Part shown: positions 1-10,300 of the stretch, one piece after another | Layout of the letters: every line of letters begins with the position of its first letter | How positions within the stretch are numbered: position 1 is the first letter of the stretch | Translations under genes and position numbers: made by a program | Assembly (NCBI GenBank): GCA_009663005.1 | Contig: VIGQ01002172.1 | Span: 25,001-40,000, forward strand | Source of the DNA: Actinidia chinensis | Lineage: Eukaryota > Streptophyta > Magnoliopsida > Ericales > Actinidiaceae | Direction: 5' to 3' | Length of the DNA stretch: 15,000 nt | Notes under the pieces: generated by a model | The model's database searches: none | What the model saw: the letters and a program-made list of their open reading frames with translations, nothing else | Told to the model about the DNA's origin: nothing

Positions 1-1220
1 CTAGACAGAAAAGCTACGCTATTGCAAAAAGAGCCCTGACAAACACCTTCATGAGCACATATAAGTAATTGTATCTACCCGGCCAGGACTAAGCTGCTAC
101 GGTCATGTACCAGGCGTGTAATGGTCATCCCAGCCCAAGAAAGAAAGAACAATCCGGGTAGTTGTGAAAGGAGGGTATGAAAACAGTTGTTGCAAGCAAG
201 CCCCAAATATGTATGTCCATGTCCTCTTGTCCAATGGTCTGTATGTTGTAAATGTTACGTTGAATCAACAAAAACAGGCAAACAAAACACACGTCAAATA
301 ATAAGCTCTACTTGGTTTAGTTTTCTTTCATGACACAACTTCATAGCAGCTCAGTTTTCAGTTTTTGGACTGCAAAGGTACAATACTACATTTCAAGTAT
401 TTTGAGATCCAAACCATTTATATCGTAGATTCTGTTGTGAAGATTAATACCCTAAAAAATTATTTTGATCGGATACAAATCAATATATATTCATTACTGT
501 TTTATAACTTAATAAATGACTGTGACACACAAGATTTTCTCTATTTATTTTATATAAATTGATGTTGATCGACTATTGATTTATATCTGATCAATGTGAT
601 TTTTTACAGTATTAAACTCCTCGATGGGGCCTACAATATGAACAATTTGGATTATCAAAATGGGTCCAAAATGCACAACAAGCCTCCAAATATTAAGTGG
701 ATTGACTATATTATGAAATTGGGAAGGATTTATTAGCAAAACCCGAGTACAAAGATTTAATATGTAATCTTACATCCCAAAAATTAAGAAAAATAAATTT
801 TTAAAAAAATAAAAAATCAGATTATATTGTCATTTTAGGCCTCGTAATGTCTTGAGTTGATAATGCCACCGACAACTCCCCTATCTCTAACCATCACATC
901 TCGAGATTTCCACCACCATTGGTCACTCCCTTGGTGGTAGCTCCCGCCTACTAGTGACCTTCTCTATGACCAACCTGCTCTAGACGACCAACTCCTTCCG
1001 ACTGGCAACCCATCGATCACCACCCACCCCCACTTGTTTGCCTTTGTTTTTTTTTCAAAAGGAAAAAAACAAAGTAAGAGACAAAAAACCGTGAGAATTA
1101 ATCAAACATACTATTCCCACTATTTTCCATTATTTGTCTACATTTTCATTTTCTAATTAGTTCAAAACCATTTGAAGTTATGAGATTGAAAACGATGGAC
1201 TTGGGGAGCCTATCATAGCC
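1..1220. other. Intergenic DNA without recognisable gene
   Basis: No coding region can be supported here. The first 300 bases are of mixed composition and could be the untranslated end of a gene outside the window, but nothing fixes that. Bases 360-840 are very AT-rich. Bases 840-1030 are clearly richer in C, with repeated short CCACC-type runs. The only open frame (365-562, 65 codons) is AT-driven and resembles no family I know. The tandem duplication starts at the right edge. Confidence 0.6.
1042..1074. repeat. Short A/T hairpin
   Basis: CTTTG followed by a T run is mirrored by an A run followed by CAAAG, with a loop of about 7 bases. The arms are almost wholly A/T. It may form a stem in RNA or be a low-complexity chance event. 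No T-run or gene end next to it supports a terminator role. Confidence 0.4.
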
Positions 1221-1332
1221 CAACCAGCATTCTTGGACCAGTTTTCCTTTCCGCCTCTGCCTCTAAACAGGGTTGATGTGAATTTTTGTATCAAATAACA
1301 GCCCACAAGCAGAAGTTGACGGAGAACATTAA

Positions 1333-1738
1333 GGTCTGCGTTTGGATTAGGCATTTAGCAAAAAAAGATTTTAAAAAATGGAAACAAAAAAGTTAATAAA
1401 TCCAATAGTTTAAATGTAACCTTTTTCCTTTGCTATTCTTTTACCTCTATGAATCCCCCAAATCCTTCATCCAAATGTAGTGCTTAATAACAATAAACAC
1501 GAAGTATTGAACTGCCCCTATTAAGCATGACACACAAAAAAAAGGGCAGTGAACCTATAACTGCAAAAATTTATAACAAATGCTATTCCATCAAGACTAT
1601 ACTTGGATCAAGAATTTAGAGAGAAATTTGTGGAAGAAAAAGAAACGCAGCAGAAAAGAATATATTTGAGTTATTGAATTCATCGGCCTTTTTCTCTCAT
1701 TTTTCTTTCCCTCCGTAATCCTTAATCCAAACACAACC
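1333..1738. mobile_element. Tourist-like MITE (PIF/Harbinger type), copy 1
   Basis: This is a 406 bp non-coding element with imperfect terminal inverted repeats. The left end reads GGTCTGCGTTTGGATTA, and the right end read on the minus strand is GGTTGTGTTTGGATTAAGG. It is flanked by the direct repeat TAA (1330-1332 and 1739-1741). A 3 bp TAA or TTA target duplication and termini containing a TGTTTGG core are typical of Tourist-like MITEs mobilised by PIF/Harbinger transposases. The interior is AT-rich and has no open frame. The family assignment rests only on the ends and the target duplication. The copy at 4056-4455 shares the insertion site and so derives from it by the tandem duplication, not by a second transposition. 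Confidence 0.72.
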
Positions 1739-2426
1739 TAAAGAACTTCATGCAAACTTTTGGGCAGAGAGTTGCCCAGTCCCTTGATTGAGTTTTTTAA
1801 TCAAACCAACTAGTTTTATAACAAATTTACTCGACCATGCAACTGGACCCATGCACTTTAATCAAATTTTATTTACGCACACACCCCCCCTCTGCCTTTT
1901 TTGAAGTATGAAAACCGACTTTAAATTTTGTTTTCATATGTTTTTAGGAATAAAACACGACTTGTGTAAAAGTGTGAAATGAAAATATGACTTCGCGTAA
2001 AGATGAGATAAACCAAACTTTAGTAGTAAATCTAATTTAAAAGTCGTGTCTCATCCACAACTTTAAAAAGTGAACAAATTTGGTAAATAAGTTTTAAAAT
2101 GACTAGGCCAAATAAATTTGATTTCAAACCACATGGGTTTCGAAAAAAACTCCCCCTTGATGCATCCGTATGGCACAATTGCGGTAAAGACCATTAACTT
2201 TGACCAACAAAATGAAGTCAAAAATAGCTACATATTTCCACCATGATGCCCCAAAAGTACTCATTTTCTGATCTTGTTTTGCCAGTCAATGCTATGTTCA
2301 TACTCTAATAGTAACTTAGGAGAATCGGTTTCAAGGCAAAGGTTTTGGCATATTTTACTTTGGCCAACCAATGCCTGTTCAAAAAGCCATTAAAAAAGTT
2401 AGTGAGTGAAACCACATTTGCACACA

Positions 2427-2582
2427 GTTACTCGAGATTCTCGATTATTCTATTTCCTGATGTTAGCAATGTCCAGCGGTCAAATAGGATCATTTGCTTC
2501 TCGAGACCTTTTACCGTATTTCATCACGTGGGAGTTAGAATTCATTCCCATTCATTTACTTCTATCTGGGATTTTGTACACA
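2427..2582 (+). pseudogene. ndhD: Plastid ndhD fragment in nuclear DNA (NUPT), copy 1
   Basis: Translated in frame, this stretch reads [15 protein letters not shown], then SGQIGSF, SRDLL and WELEFIP, ending near ILYT. It follows the N-terminal third of the chloroplast NdhD protein, a membrane subunit of the NADH dehydrogenase-like complex, which is encoded in the plastid genome in flowering plants. Only about 60 codons of a gene of roughly 500 codons are present, with no start, so it cannot be functional. About 37 bases still present in copy 2 are missing just before ILYT (net, near 2566-2570). The flanking bases are not recognisably plastid. A short transferred plastid fragment is the simplest explanation. 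The match is from memory of the family and was not searched. Confidence 0.85.
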
Positions 2583-2669
2583 GTAAAAACCAAACAACAA
2601 CTAATAAGTGTATTTTTGTAATTTTTAGTATAATTGTGTTGGTTCGGGTGTAGCACCCCTAAATCTAGA

Positions 2670-3130
2670 CCCTACCCAAACCCGTCGCATTAGGGTCAGG
2701 TAAGTGAGTACGCATGTGTGAGTATGTTTGTTTTAGAATTGAGAAGAGTGATTCCATGACACGGTCAAGATATGATAAACTTAAAATTAACCCTGTAAGA
2801 GTACTTCAAATCATGGCGATAAAGTTATTTTTGGAAAACATTTATGAAGAAATCAAGGCAAGGCCCCCCCCCCCCCCCCCCCCCCAACATACACTGCCGC
2901 ATCTATGAATGTGAAATAAAACGTTAATAACAATGGATGACATATTTACATGATATAGTATGTATCGCTCAATCGCTTTATATAACAACAATGGGGCAAC
3001 TTCGAGATTAAAACAAGACCACTCCGTCCAGATCCCTCACAACTTCGAGATTGACTCCGTCGTACTCAAGAAAATCAGTTGGGATGACTGAAACTAAGCA
3101 CACGTGACTGAATTAGCAAGCTTTTTTTTT
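2670..3130. other. Core of unit 1, not shared with unit 2
   Basis: There is no recognisable gene. The segment contains a 22 bp poly-C run, a short direct repeat (CAACTTCGAGATT near 2998 and 3039, each followed or preceded by ACTCCGT) and a poly-T run near its right end. It replaces or interrupts the sequence at the place where unit 2 has 5430-5853. It may be an insertion, but I see no target duplication or terminal repeats that would identify one. Confidence 0.5.
2864..2885. repeat. Poly-C tract, 22 bp
   Basis: This is an uninterrupted run of 22 C. Long C:G homopolymers are rare in AT-rich plant DNA and are prone to length error in sequencing and assembly, so the exact length should not be trusted. 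Confidence 0.95.
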
Positions 3131-4055
3131 TTGTTTGTATTTTGAACCCGTAATTCGGCTATTGCATTTTGATCGAACACGAGCCAATAAAAAAGTTGTC
3201 AAGGAAGGTAAAGACTAATATCCTCACTAACCCCTTCTCACTTAAAGATCACGACTCATCTTTTCACTTTTTTCTGGTTAAAAATTTGAAGAATGTTCCA
3301 ACATCATATTCTCAAAGTCACTTCATTTTCTTTGAATGGAAAGATGTGAAAATGAAACTGAAAAATGAAAAGTATGAGAATGAAATAAAACAGACGAAAC
3401 AATTGTGATTTGAAAATATTTCAACAAGTGCATCTAGAGAATGTAAAAAAAGAATCTGACAAAAGACCATAGCAAGAATTTTAAAGGGGAAAGAAACAAA
3501 GAAAAAAATCTAAGATGTGTTTCTTTAATTTTTTTCATGTTGTGTGCTTATATTGTGATGGAAAAAAGAATCTAAGGTAAGAAATTGCGATAAACTAAGA
3601 AAAGGATTCAAGCATTTGTTTAGCTTGTTGGGCAAAATTTGGGGGGTAATAAGTCTCCAGTTTTGGACCAGCCTGTAAGTGCCTCTTCTTGATATTCTCT
3701 TGTTTTCAAAAACATTTTAATTCTCTCCTCGCCACCTCTGGCCATACCATAGCCACCAGCTCCCGTCCAGTACTGGGGACCAAAGTGTAAAACTGATAAG
3801 AGTTACTATTTTAGATTCTCAATTCTGAAAGGCTTCAAATTTTTTATAAGAATTAAAAATACTCGCGAAAGAAAACTAAAAAGAAAAAAAAGCAAAAGTA
3901 AAATGTCCATTAATAAGCCACAATGCTCAAAATATATTTAAACATAGTTTTTGAACCAACATTCTTGAACCAGTTTTCTTTACCTCTAAACAGGTTTGAT
4001 GTAAATCTTTGTATCAAATAATAGCCCTCAAGCAGAAGTTGACGAAGAACATTAA

Positions 4056-4455
4056 GGTAGTGTTTGGATTAAGCATTTAGCAAAAAAAGTAAAAAAAAGG
4101 AAACGAAAAGATTTATGAATCCAATTGTTTAAATGTAACCTTTTTTCTTTGCTATTCTTTTACCTCCATGAATCCCTCAAATCCTTCATTCAAATGCAGT
4201 GCTTAATAACGATAAATATTAAGTATTGAACCGCCCCTATTAAGCATGACACAAAAAAAATGGATGGTGAGCCTACAACGTGCAAAATTTTATAAAAAAT
4301 ACTATTTCATCAAGGCTACACTTGGATTGAGAATTTAAAGAGAAATTTATAGAAGAAAAAGATACGCAACGGAAAGAATAAATTTGAGTTATTGAATCCA
4401 TCAGTCTTTTTCTCTCATTTTTCTTTCCCTCTAAACCTTTAATCCAAACACAGCG
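4056..4455. mobile_element. Tourist-like MITE, copy 2 (duplicated with its flanks)
   Basis: This 400 bp element matches 1333-1738 and has the same TAA flanks (4053-4055 and 4456-4458). Its ends are GGTAGTGTTTGGATTAAG and, on the minus strand, CGCTGTGTTTGGATTAAAG. The last bases of the right end have changed from ACC to GCG, so the outermost terminal match is broken. Since the outside flanks also match copy 1, it was carried along in the segmental tandem duplication. It is non-coding. Confidence 0.7.
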
Positions 4456-5156
4456 TAAAGAACTGCATGAAAACTTTTGGGTAGAGAGTTGGCCAGTCCG
4501 AGTTTTTTACCAAAACCAACTAGTTTTGTAACAAATTTATTAGACCAATGCAACTGGAACCATGCACTTTTAATCAAAATTTATTTACCAAACTCATGCA
4601 TTTTTTAAAGTCATAGAACAAAAACAAGACTTTAATTTTTGTTTATCATATGATGTTGAGGGATGAAAATACGACTTGATGTAAAAGTATGGGATGAAAA
4701 TATGACTTCGCGTAAAAGTGTGGGATGAAATCACAACTTTAGTAGTAAATCTACTCTAAAGTCGTGTCTTCATTCCACGACTTTAAACAGTGCACGAATT
4801 TAATAAATAGGTTCTAAAATCACTGGGCCAAATAAGTATGATTTCAAACCACATGGGTTTTGTAAAAAACTCCCCCTTGATGCATCCCTACGGCACAATT
4901 GTGGTAGAGTCCATTGACTTTGACCAACAAAATGAAGTCAAAAATAGCAAGATATTTCCACAATGATGCCCCAAATGTACTCATATATTACATTTTCTGA
5001 TCTTGTTTTGTCAGTCAAAGCTCTGTTCAATACTCTTATAGTAACTTACCAGAATCGGTTTCAAGGCAAAGGTTTTGGCATATTTTACTTTGGCCAACCA
5101 ATACCTGTTCAAAAAGCCATTAAAAAAGTTAGTGAGCGAAACCACATTTGCACACA

Positions 5157-5342
5157 GTTACTCGAGATTCTTAATTTTCCTTATGCTAGCAATGTCCAGC
5201 TGTCAAAGAGGATCATTTGCTTCTCGAGACCTTTTACTGTTTTTCATCATGTGGGAGTTAGAATTAATTCTCTTTTATTTACTTCTATCCATGTGGGGGA
5301 AAGAAACGTCTATACTCTGCTACAAAATTTATTTTGCACGCA
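5157..5342 (+). pseudogene. ndhD: Plastid ndhD fragment in nuclear DNA (NUPT), copy 2
   Basis: This is the second copy of the ndhD piece, inside unit 2 of the tandem duplication. It reads [14 protein letters not shown], then [16 protein letters not shown] and LLLSMWG, and continues, frame-shifted, through a segment corresponding to the K-R-L-Y-S-A-T-K-F region that copy 1 has lost. It is closer to NdhD than copy 1 in the FFIMWELEL stretch, but it has lost about 7 bases just after the start. Each copy therefore holds parts of the plastid sequence that the other lacks, so both descend from one longer insertion. It is non-functional. Confidence 0.87.
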
Positions 5343-5429
5343 GTAAAACCATACAACAATTAATAAGTGTATTTTTGTAATTTTCAATATAATCGTGTTG
5401 GGTTCGGGTGTAGAACCCCTAAACCTAGA

Positions 5430-5853
5430 ACAAAGATTTTGAGTTGTTCATATAGACTGGAAGCTAGGGTTTGTGCAAATGACTGTTTCTATCAATAAAA
5501 AAAGATTGGTGATGGGGTGTCCACCTAATGAGGCAATATTAAGTGGGATGCCCATATGAAACCAATGAAATTGTTTCCAGAACAAGTAAAATGATGAAGT
5601 TGGAATAATATTTTTTGCACTAGAAATAGAGAATCCACCTTGTGAATGGATTAAGCTAAGCCAAAAGTCAATAAAAGCACAGGGCAATGCCGGTTATATT
5701 TCCCTGCTGAATGTCGAACCTCAGAGCTAGGTGAATCATGCATGAAGCTCTTCACAATTCATGTAGGAGACATTGAAGATATTTAGGGTCTAATGATGAC
5801 TTGGTTGATGACTAAGGTGCCACTATTTTACATGTTGTCTCCACAATTTGTTG
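5430..5853. other. Core of unit 2, not shared with unit 1
   Basis: This 424 bp segment sits between the two arms of unit 2 and has no counterpart in unit 1. It is less AT-rich than its surroundings. A 79-codon frame is open on the minus strand (5448-5687), but it has no family motif, and no splice or promoter context makes it a gene. It could be a retroelement remnant or the older sequence that unit 1 lost. Confidence 0.45.
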
Positions 5854-6683
5854 TTGTTTGTATGTTGAACCCGTAAAATCCGCTATTTGGAATTGTTTGA
5901 CCACACACTAGCCAATAAAACGTTTGTCGAAGGATAGCGTAAAGAAAGATAATATCCCTAGCGCCCCATCTCCACGTAAAGATCACGACTTCAGTTTCTT
6001 CTTCACTTTTTTCTGGCTCTAAAAATTTGAAGAATGTTCTGTACATGACTTTCTCAAAGTCCCTCTCATTTTCTTTGAATGAAAAATGGCGAAAATAAAT
6101 GAAAAGCTATGAGAATTGAAAGATGGAAGACGAACAATTGTGATTTGGGAAAATATTTCAACAGTGCCTTCGGAAGAACTAAAAAAAAAGAATCTGACCA
6201 AGAATATCAATAATTTAAGAAGAAAAAGAAAAAATCTGAGATGTGTTTCTTAATTTTTTTGCGTTTGGCTTTAATGTTTTGGATGAACAAAAGAATCTAA
6301 GGTAAGAAATTGCGAAAAACTAAGTAACTGAATTCAAGCATGTGCTTTTTCTTGGGGGGCATGAATTTGGCCAGTAACAAGTCTCCATTTGGACAGCTTG
6401 TACGTGCCTCTTCTTGCATTTCTTTTTTCTTTTTGTTTTCCAAAAATATTTTAATTCTCTCTCTCCCCACCTATCCGCCATAACCAAAGCCACCGCCTCC
6501 CATCCAGTATTGGGGACCAAAGTGTAAAACCAATAGAATTACTACTTTGAATCCTCAATTCTGAAAGGCTCAAAATCTTTATAGTAATTAAAAAGACTAG
6601 CTATGGACATAAAACTAAAAAGAAAAAAAGGAAAAGTAAACTGTCCACTAACAAAGCCACAATGCTCAAATATATTTAAACAA

Positions 6684-7366
6684 TGACTCTTGAAGAGTCA
6701 AGACTCTTGAAGACATAGGAACACAATTTTACAATCCTCAATTTTGACTTAAAATACATCAACAACAAATCATTAATATTATATAAAAATGAGTGCGAGA
6801 AAAGGTATTAGAACACATCTAAATCATAGTTACGGGATCTCTCCTCAAAAACTAGCATAAAAAATCTAAGCTAACATACCCAACGTAGAATTTACCAACA
6901 GAGTGTAAGAAGACATAAATGTAATTCTAAAATAAGAAATTGAACTTTAATTACACAATTAACAACATGCAATAATGAATATATGAAAGCAATTAACAAT
7001 TAAGAATCAATTCTTAAAAACCTAAACTTGAGCACAAAATACTATTAAAGAACAAATACGAGAATTAAACAATGAAGCATGAAATTGAATACAATTAAAC
7101 ATAAAAGAAAGATTCACAACTCAAAACTTCAAACGGAATTAAAATCGGAATTTATATGAACTCTAAATTAAAAAAATTGTACAAGAACTAGGGAGAGAAA
7201 GTCTTACTTTAAGAACTAAATCTAAGAAAATGACTTTCTCCTCCCAAAGTACAGATATTTGCACTTATTTATAGTCAAGTAACCGACCTAAGTGATATTA
7301 ACCAGGCCAATACCTTATAGTTCTGAGAATCTTGCTTTATTATATTCTGAAAATTTACCACCAATT
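6684..7366. other. AT-rich spacer with minus-strand TATA-like motif
   Basis: There is no plus-strand gene. Just right of the duplication lies a GACTCTT-g-AAGAGTC inverted repeat followed by a further GACTCTTGAAGA copy. Read on the minus strand, a TATAAATA motif (7273-7266) is followed by about 580 bases of T-rich, non-coding sequence. This resembles the promoter and leader region of a plant LTR element, but no LTR ends, primer-binding site or coding remnant are visible. The sequence recognisably belonging to the receptor kinase starts at about 7367. Confidence 0.35.
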
Positions 7367-10300
7367 CTTAAGCTGCGATTTGCTCTTCCGTCATGGTTGA
7401 AGTCTGCACTCGTTTGTCCTATCATGTGGTGCTTGTCCAGCTGTTTTGTTGTATCAAAGATTCCCACAACAACGGACTTAGCCTCAACCAGATTTAGTGG
7501 AATTTAGATAGACCACTTAGCCTTGCTTCCATCAAGGCCAAAAATAATTCATGACCCATGCTCATCACAAGCTCATGGCATGCTTCTCCCATTTCTGCCA
7601 GTGAGAAGGTATGTTATGCGGACAAAGCCATCTCAGAGTAACTGGATTAAATCTGAGTCCTACAATATGGCAGGTTTCATTTCTCCATCCCCATCGGAAA
7701 TCTGAGTTTCTTGAGAATTGTTAACTCGTCACAAACAATAGCTTCCAGGGTGGAATCCCGCACGAAATGGGCTAGGTTATTTGAGCTGCGAAGGCTGGGG
7801 ACCTTGCGCAATAACCTTGTTGGAAGACAAATTCCGTGGAATTCTCCCATTGAGAATCGTTGCGGATCCTTTCTTGATCAAACAAGTCTTATAGGAAATC
7901 TTCCCAAAGAGCTTGGTTCCTAATCCCATTGGTGGAACTTACTATTCGTTTAACATTTGACGAGAGCAATCCCCCTTCTTTTGGAACCTCTCAAGTCTTC
8001 AACGTTTCATTGCTGGAGGCCACCAGTTGAGAGAGAAAAATTCCCAGGCTCCTATGTAGGCTAAGCTTAATATTTCTTGACTCACCAGAATAAACTATAA
8101 GGTATTATCCCACTTCATCTACAATCTCTCTACAACTAGTTTTTGTTCTGGCACCCTATAATCCATTACACGGAGTCTTCTCAAATTAGCTCACTTTATC
8201 AAATATTCAAACCTTGCATTTCGGAAAATCGTTGAAGTGGAACTCATCGCTTCAATATCCATGCTTCAAACCTGTCCTCACTGACTGTAGCGTCCAACAA
8301 ATTTTCTCCAGGAGTTCCTATAATTTGGAAACTAAAAAATCTCTCAGGCTAATATTTCCGGGTGTGGTTTGGGAACGGGGGAATCATGCCCTTAAGGTCA
8401 GTCCCACTTTGTTCAACTGTAGCAAATTGATAGGATTAGTACATAGCCACTAATACTTCGAGGTGTTTTTCCAAATTCCATAGCCACTTCTCAACACCAC
8501 TCATCTTCTTATAGTGGGAAGAAACGATATTGAAGCCTTCCAAACAGTATTGGAAATCTGTGCAGCTTAATACTCTATCTGTTTTACCACTCAATTTGAC
8601 AGGAAGTCATTCCAACCTCCGTTGGCGACTTCATACGCTTCAATATTTGGATTTTGGTGGAAACATTGTCTGGGGAATCCCTTCATCCTTTTAAACCTAA
8701 CGTTGTTGACACCATTCATCAGAGAAAACATCTCCAGGGAAATAATACCTTCACTCTTGGAATTGTCCAAGTTTTGTTTAGTGCTACACTAATGGCATAA
8801 TCGTTCCTGTAGCATCCCCGAGAAGTATCGGCCTCTCATCCTTGCTATAGCTCTGGAATTAATCTCGCATAGTCTAAGTGGTCCCTTACCTCAAGAGTGG
8901 GTAACTTAAGAAATCTGGGTGTCTAAGCCTTTATCACTAACCTTTATTCTGGAGAAATCCTACCACCTCAATAGTTGCGTTAGTTTTTGCAATACATTTA
9001 TCTGGACAACAATTAATTGAAGGATTTAATTCCACAACTTTAGAGTCCTAAGGGGTATTGAAGTACATAAAATCTTTCATATCATAGCCTCTCGGGTGAA
9101 TCCAACATTTTTGGGGCACTTTTCATCGTTGACGAAACTCGACCTTTCTTTCACTGATTTTGATGAGAGATACCCAGTAGGATGTGTTCCAAAATGCAAG
9201 TGCAATCAGTTTCAGGAAATACAAGCCGTGGGGAATACCTGCATTGTATTGGGGCATCATGTCCCAGATGATACAAAAAAAAGAAAATGCCTCTTGGACT
9301 GGCCTTACTCCATATCCAGCGTTTTTGGTGGTATTGAGTTCATTTTGACATTATCTATTCTAATCCGTTTGTTGGCTAGAAAGATAGAAAGCAACCTTCT
9401 GTGCATCTTATTCGATGAAATCATGAGAATTATGTCATACAACAAGCTCTTGAAAACGACGAATGGGGGGGAGGTTTTCTCTTCGGCCAACTTAGATTGG
9501 TATCTGAAGCTTTTGGCTCAGTATACCAAGGAATTCTTATCCATGATCAAAGCTATTGCAGTTACGGTATTTACCACACTAAGATCCTACAAAGAGTTGC
9601 TTGGCAAATGCAAGCTCTAAAAACTAGCTCGAAATCTTGTCAGATCATAACGCATGTGCAAGTGTTGATTTCCAACACTGACTTCAGGCCTGTGTATGAG
9701 TACTGGAAAATGGGAGTCTTGAATTATTGTTGCTCCTGTCCTTCACAACAAGTCATGCCCAAGAGCAACGAAAGTTTAAGCCTTCTTCAGAGATTAGGCA
9801 TAGCAATTGATGTGGCTTATGCTTTGGATTAGCTTCATAATCAATTGTCACTATGCATCGTACATCCCGTGATATAACGCCAGCTACATTCTCTGGATGG
9901 TGCCATGACCGCCCACGTGGGGATTGTTGGTTTAGCAAGACTCCTACACAATGTGACATTAGTGAACTTTCTACCGCCAAATCACCTCGGTTGTACATAC
10001 GGAACTATTGATATGTAGCTCCAGGTAAATTCACTTGTCTTCAGTACGTTTTACATAGACATATCATCCGAACGAACCCATAAGGTAGTTTTGCAGCATT
10101 ACATTTATTCTGATGTTGGCCCACGCTCGTTGAAGATGCATTATGCTGTAGTACCCATTCTTGAGTTTCCTTACTTACACTTGTACTTATGATGCATTTT
10201 ATTATATAAAGTTAAGAATGAGATTCAATATTTTATCTGGGTGTTGCAGAATATGGCATGGGGAGGAGGTTCCACCACATGGGGATGATACAGCTAGGAA

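Larger units (their letters stand above)
1221..3952. repeat. Tandem duplication, unit 1 (about 2.73 kb)
   Basis: This stretch aligns with 3953-6683 at an offset of 2.72-2.73 kb. The left arm (1221-2669) matches 3953-5429, and the right arm (about 3131-3944) matches about 5854-6682. Because unit 2 begins at once where the right arm of unit 1 stops, the arrangement is a direct tandem duplication rather than two dispersed elements. Identity varies: 2311-2430 differs from 5041-5160 at 4 of 120 bases, while the right arm carries many substitutions and small indels. The core, 2670-3130, has no counterpart in unit 2. No inverted or long terminal repeats bound the unit, so I do not call it a transposon. 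Confidence 0.85.
3953..6683. repeat. Tandem duplication, unit 2 (about 2.73 kb)
   Basis: This is the second copy of the unit at 1221-3952, in the same orientation. It keeps the MITE (4056-4455), the conserved island (5041-5160), the ndhD fragment (5157-5342) and the right arm ending in the same TATATTTAAACA motif that ends the arm of unit 1. Its core, 5430-5853, is unrelated by eye to the core of unit 1. The core holds an open minus-strand frame (5448-5687, 79 codons) that I do not recognise and do not call a gene. The many private differences from unit 1 show that the duplication is old. Confidence 0.85.

Noticed and set aside
2641..2669. tRNA-like GGTTCGGGTG with a short stem
   Set aside because: It resembles a T-arm, but there is no A box, anticodon arm or acceptor stem at the expected spacing, and the second copy has diverged in the stem.
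3169..3408. 79-codon plus-strand frame in the right arm of unit 1
   Set aside because: The frame is not kept in the duplicated arm at about 5890-6130, and its composition is Lys/Asn-rich as expected of AT-rich non-coding DNA.
5448..5687. 79-codon minus-strand open frame in the core of unit 2
   Set aside because: It shows no family motif, no promoter or splice context, and no counterpart in unit 1.
1221..6683. The 2.73 kb units as LTRs or a transposon pair
   Set aside because: They abut directly without internal sequence, show no TG...CA ends, primer-binding site or coding domains, and differ in their cores. A segmental tandem duplication fits better.
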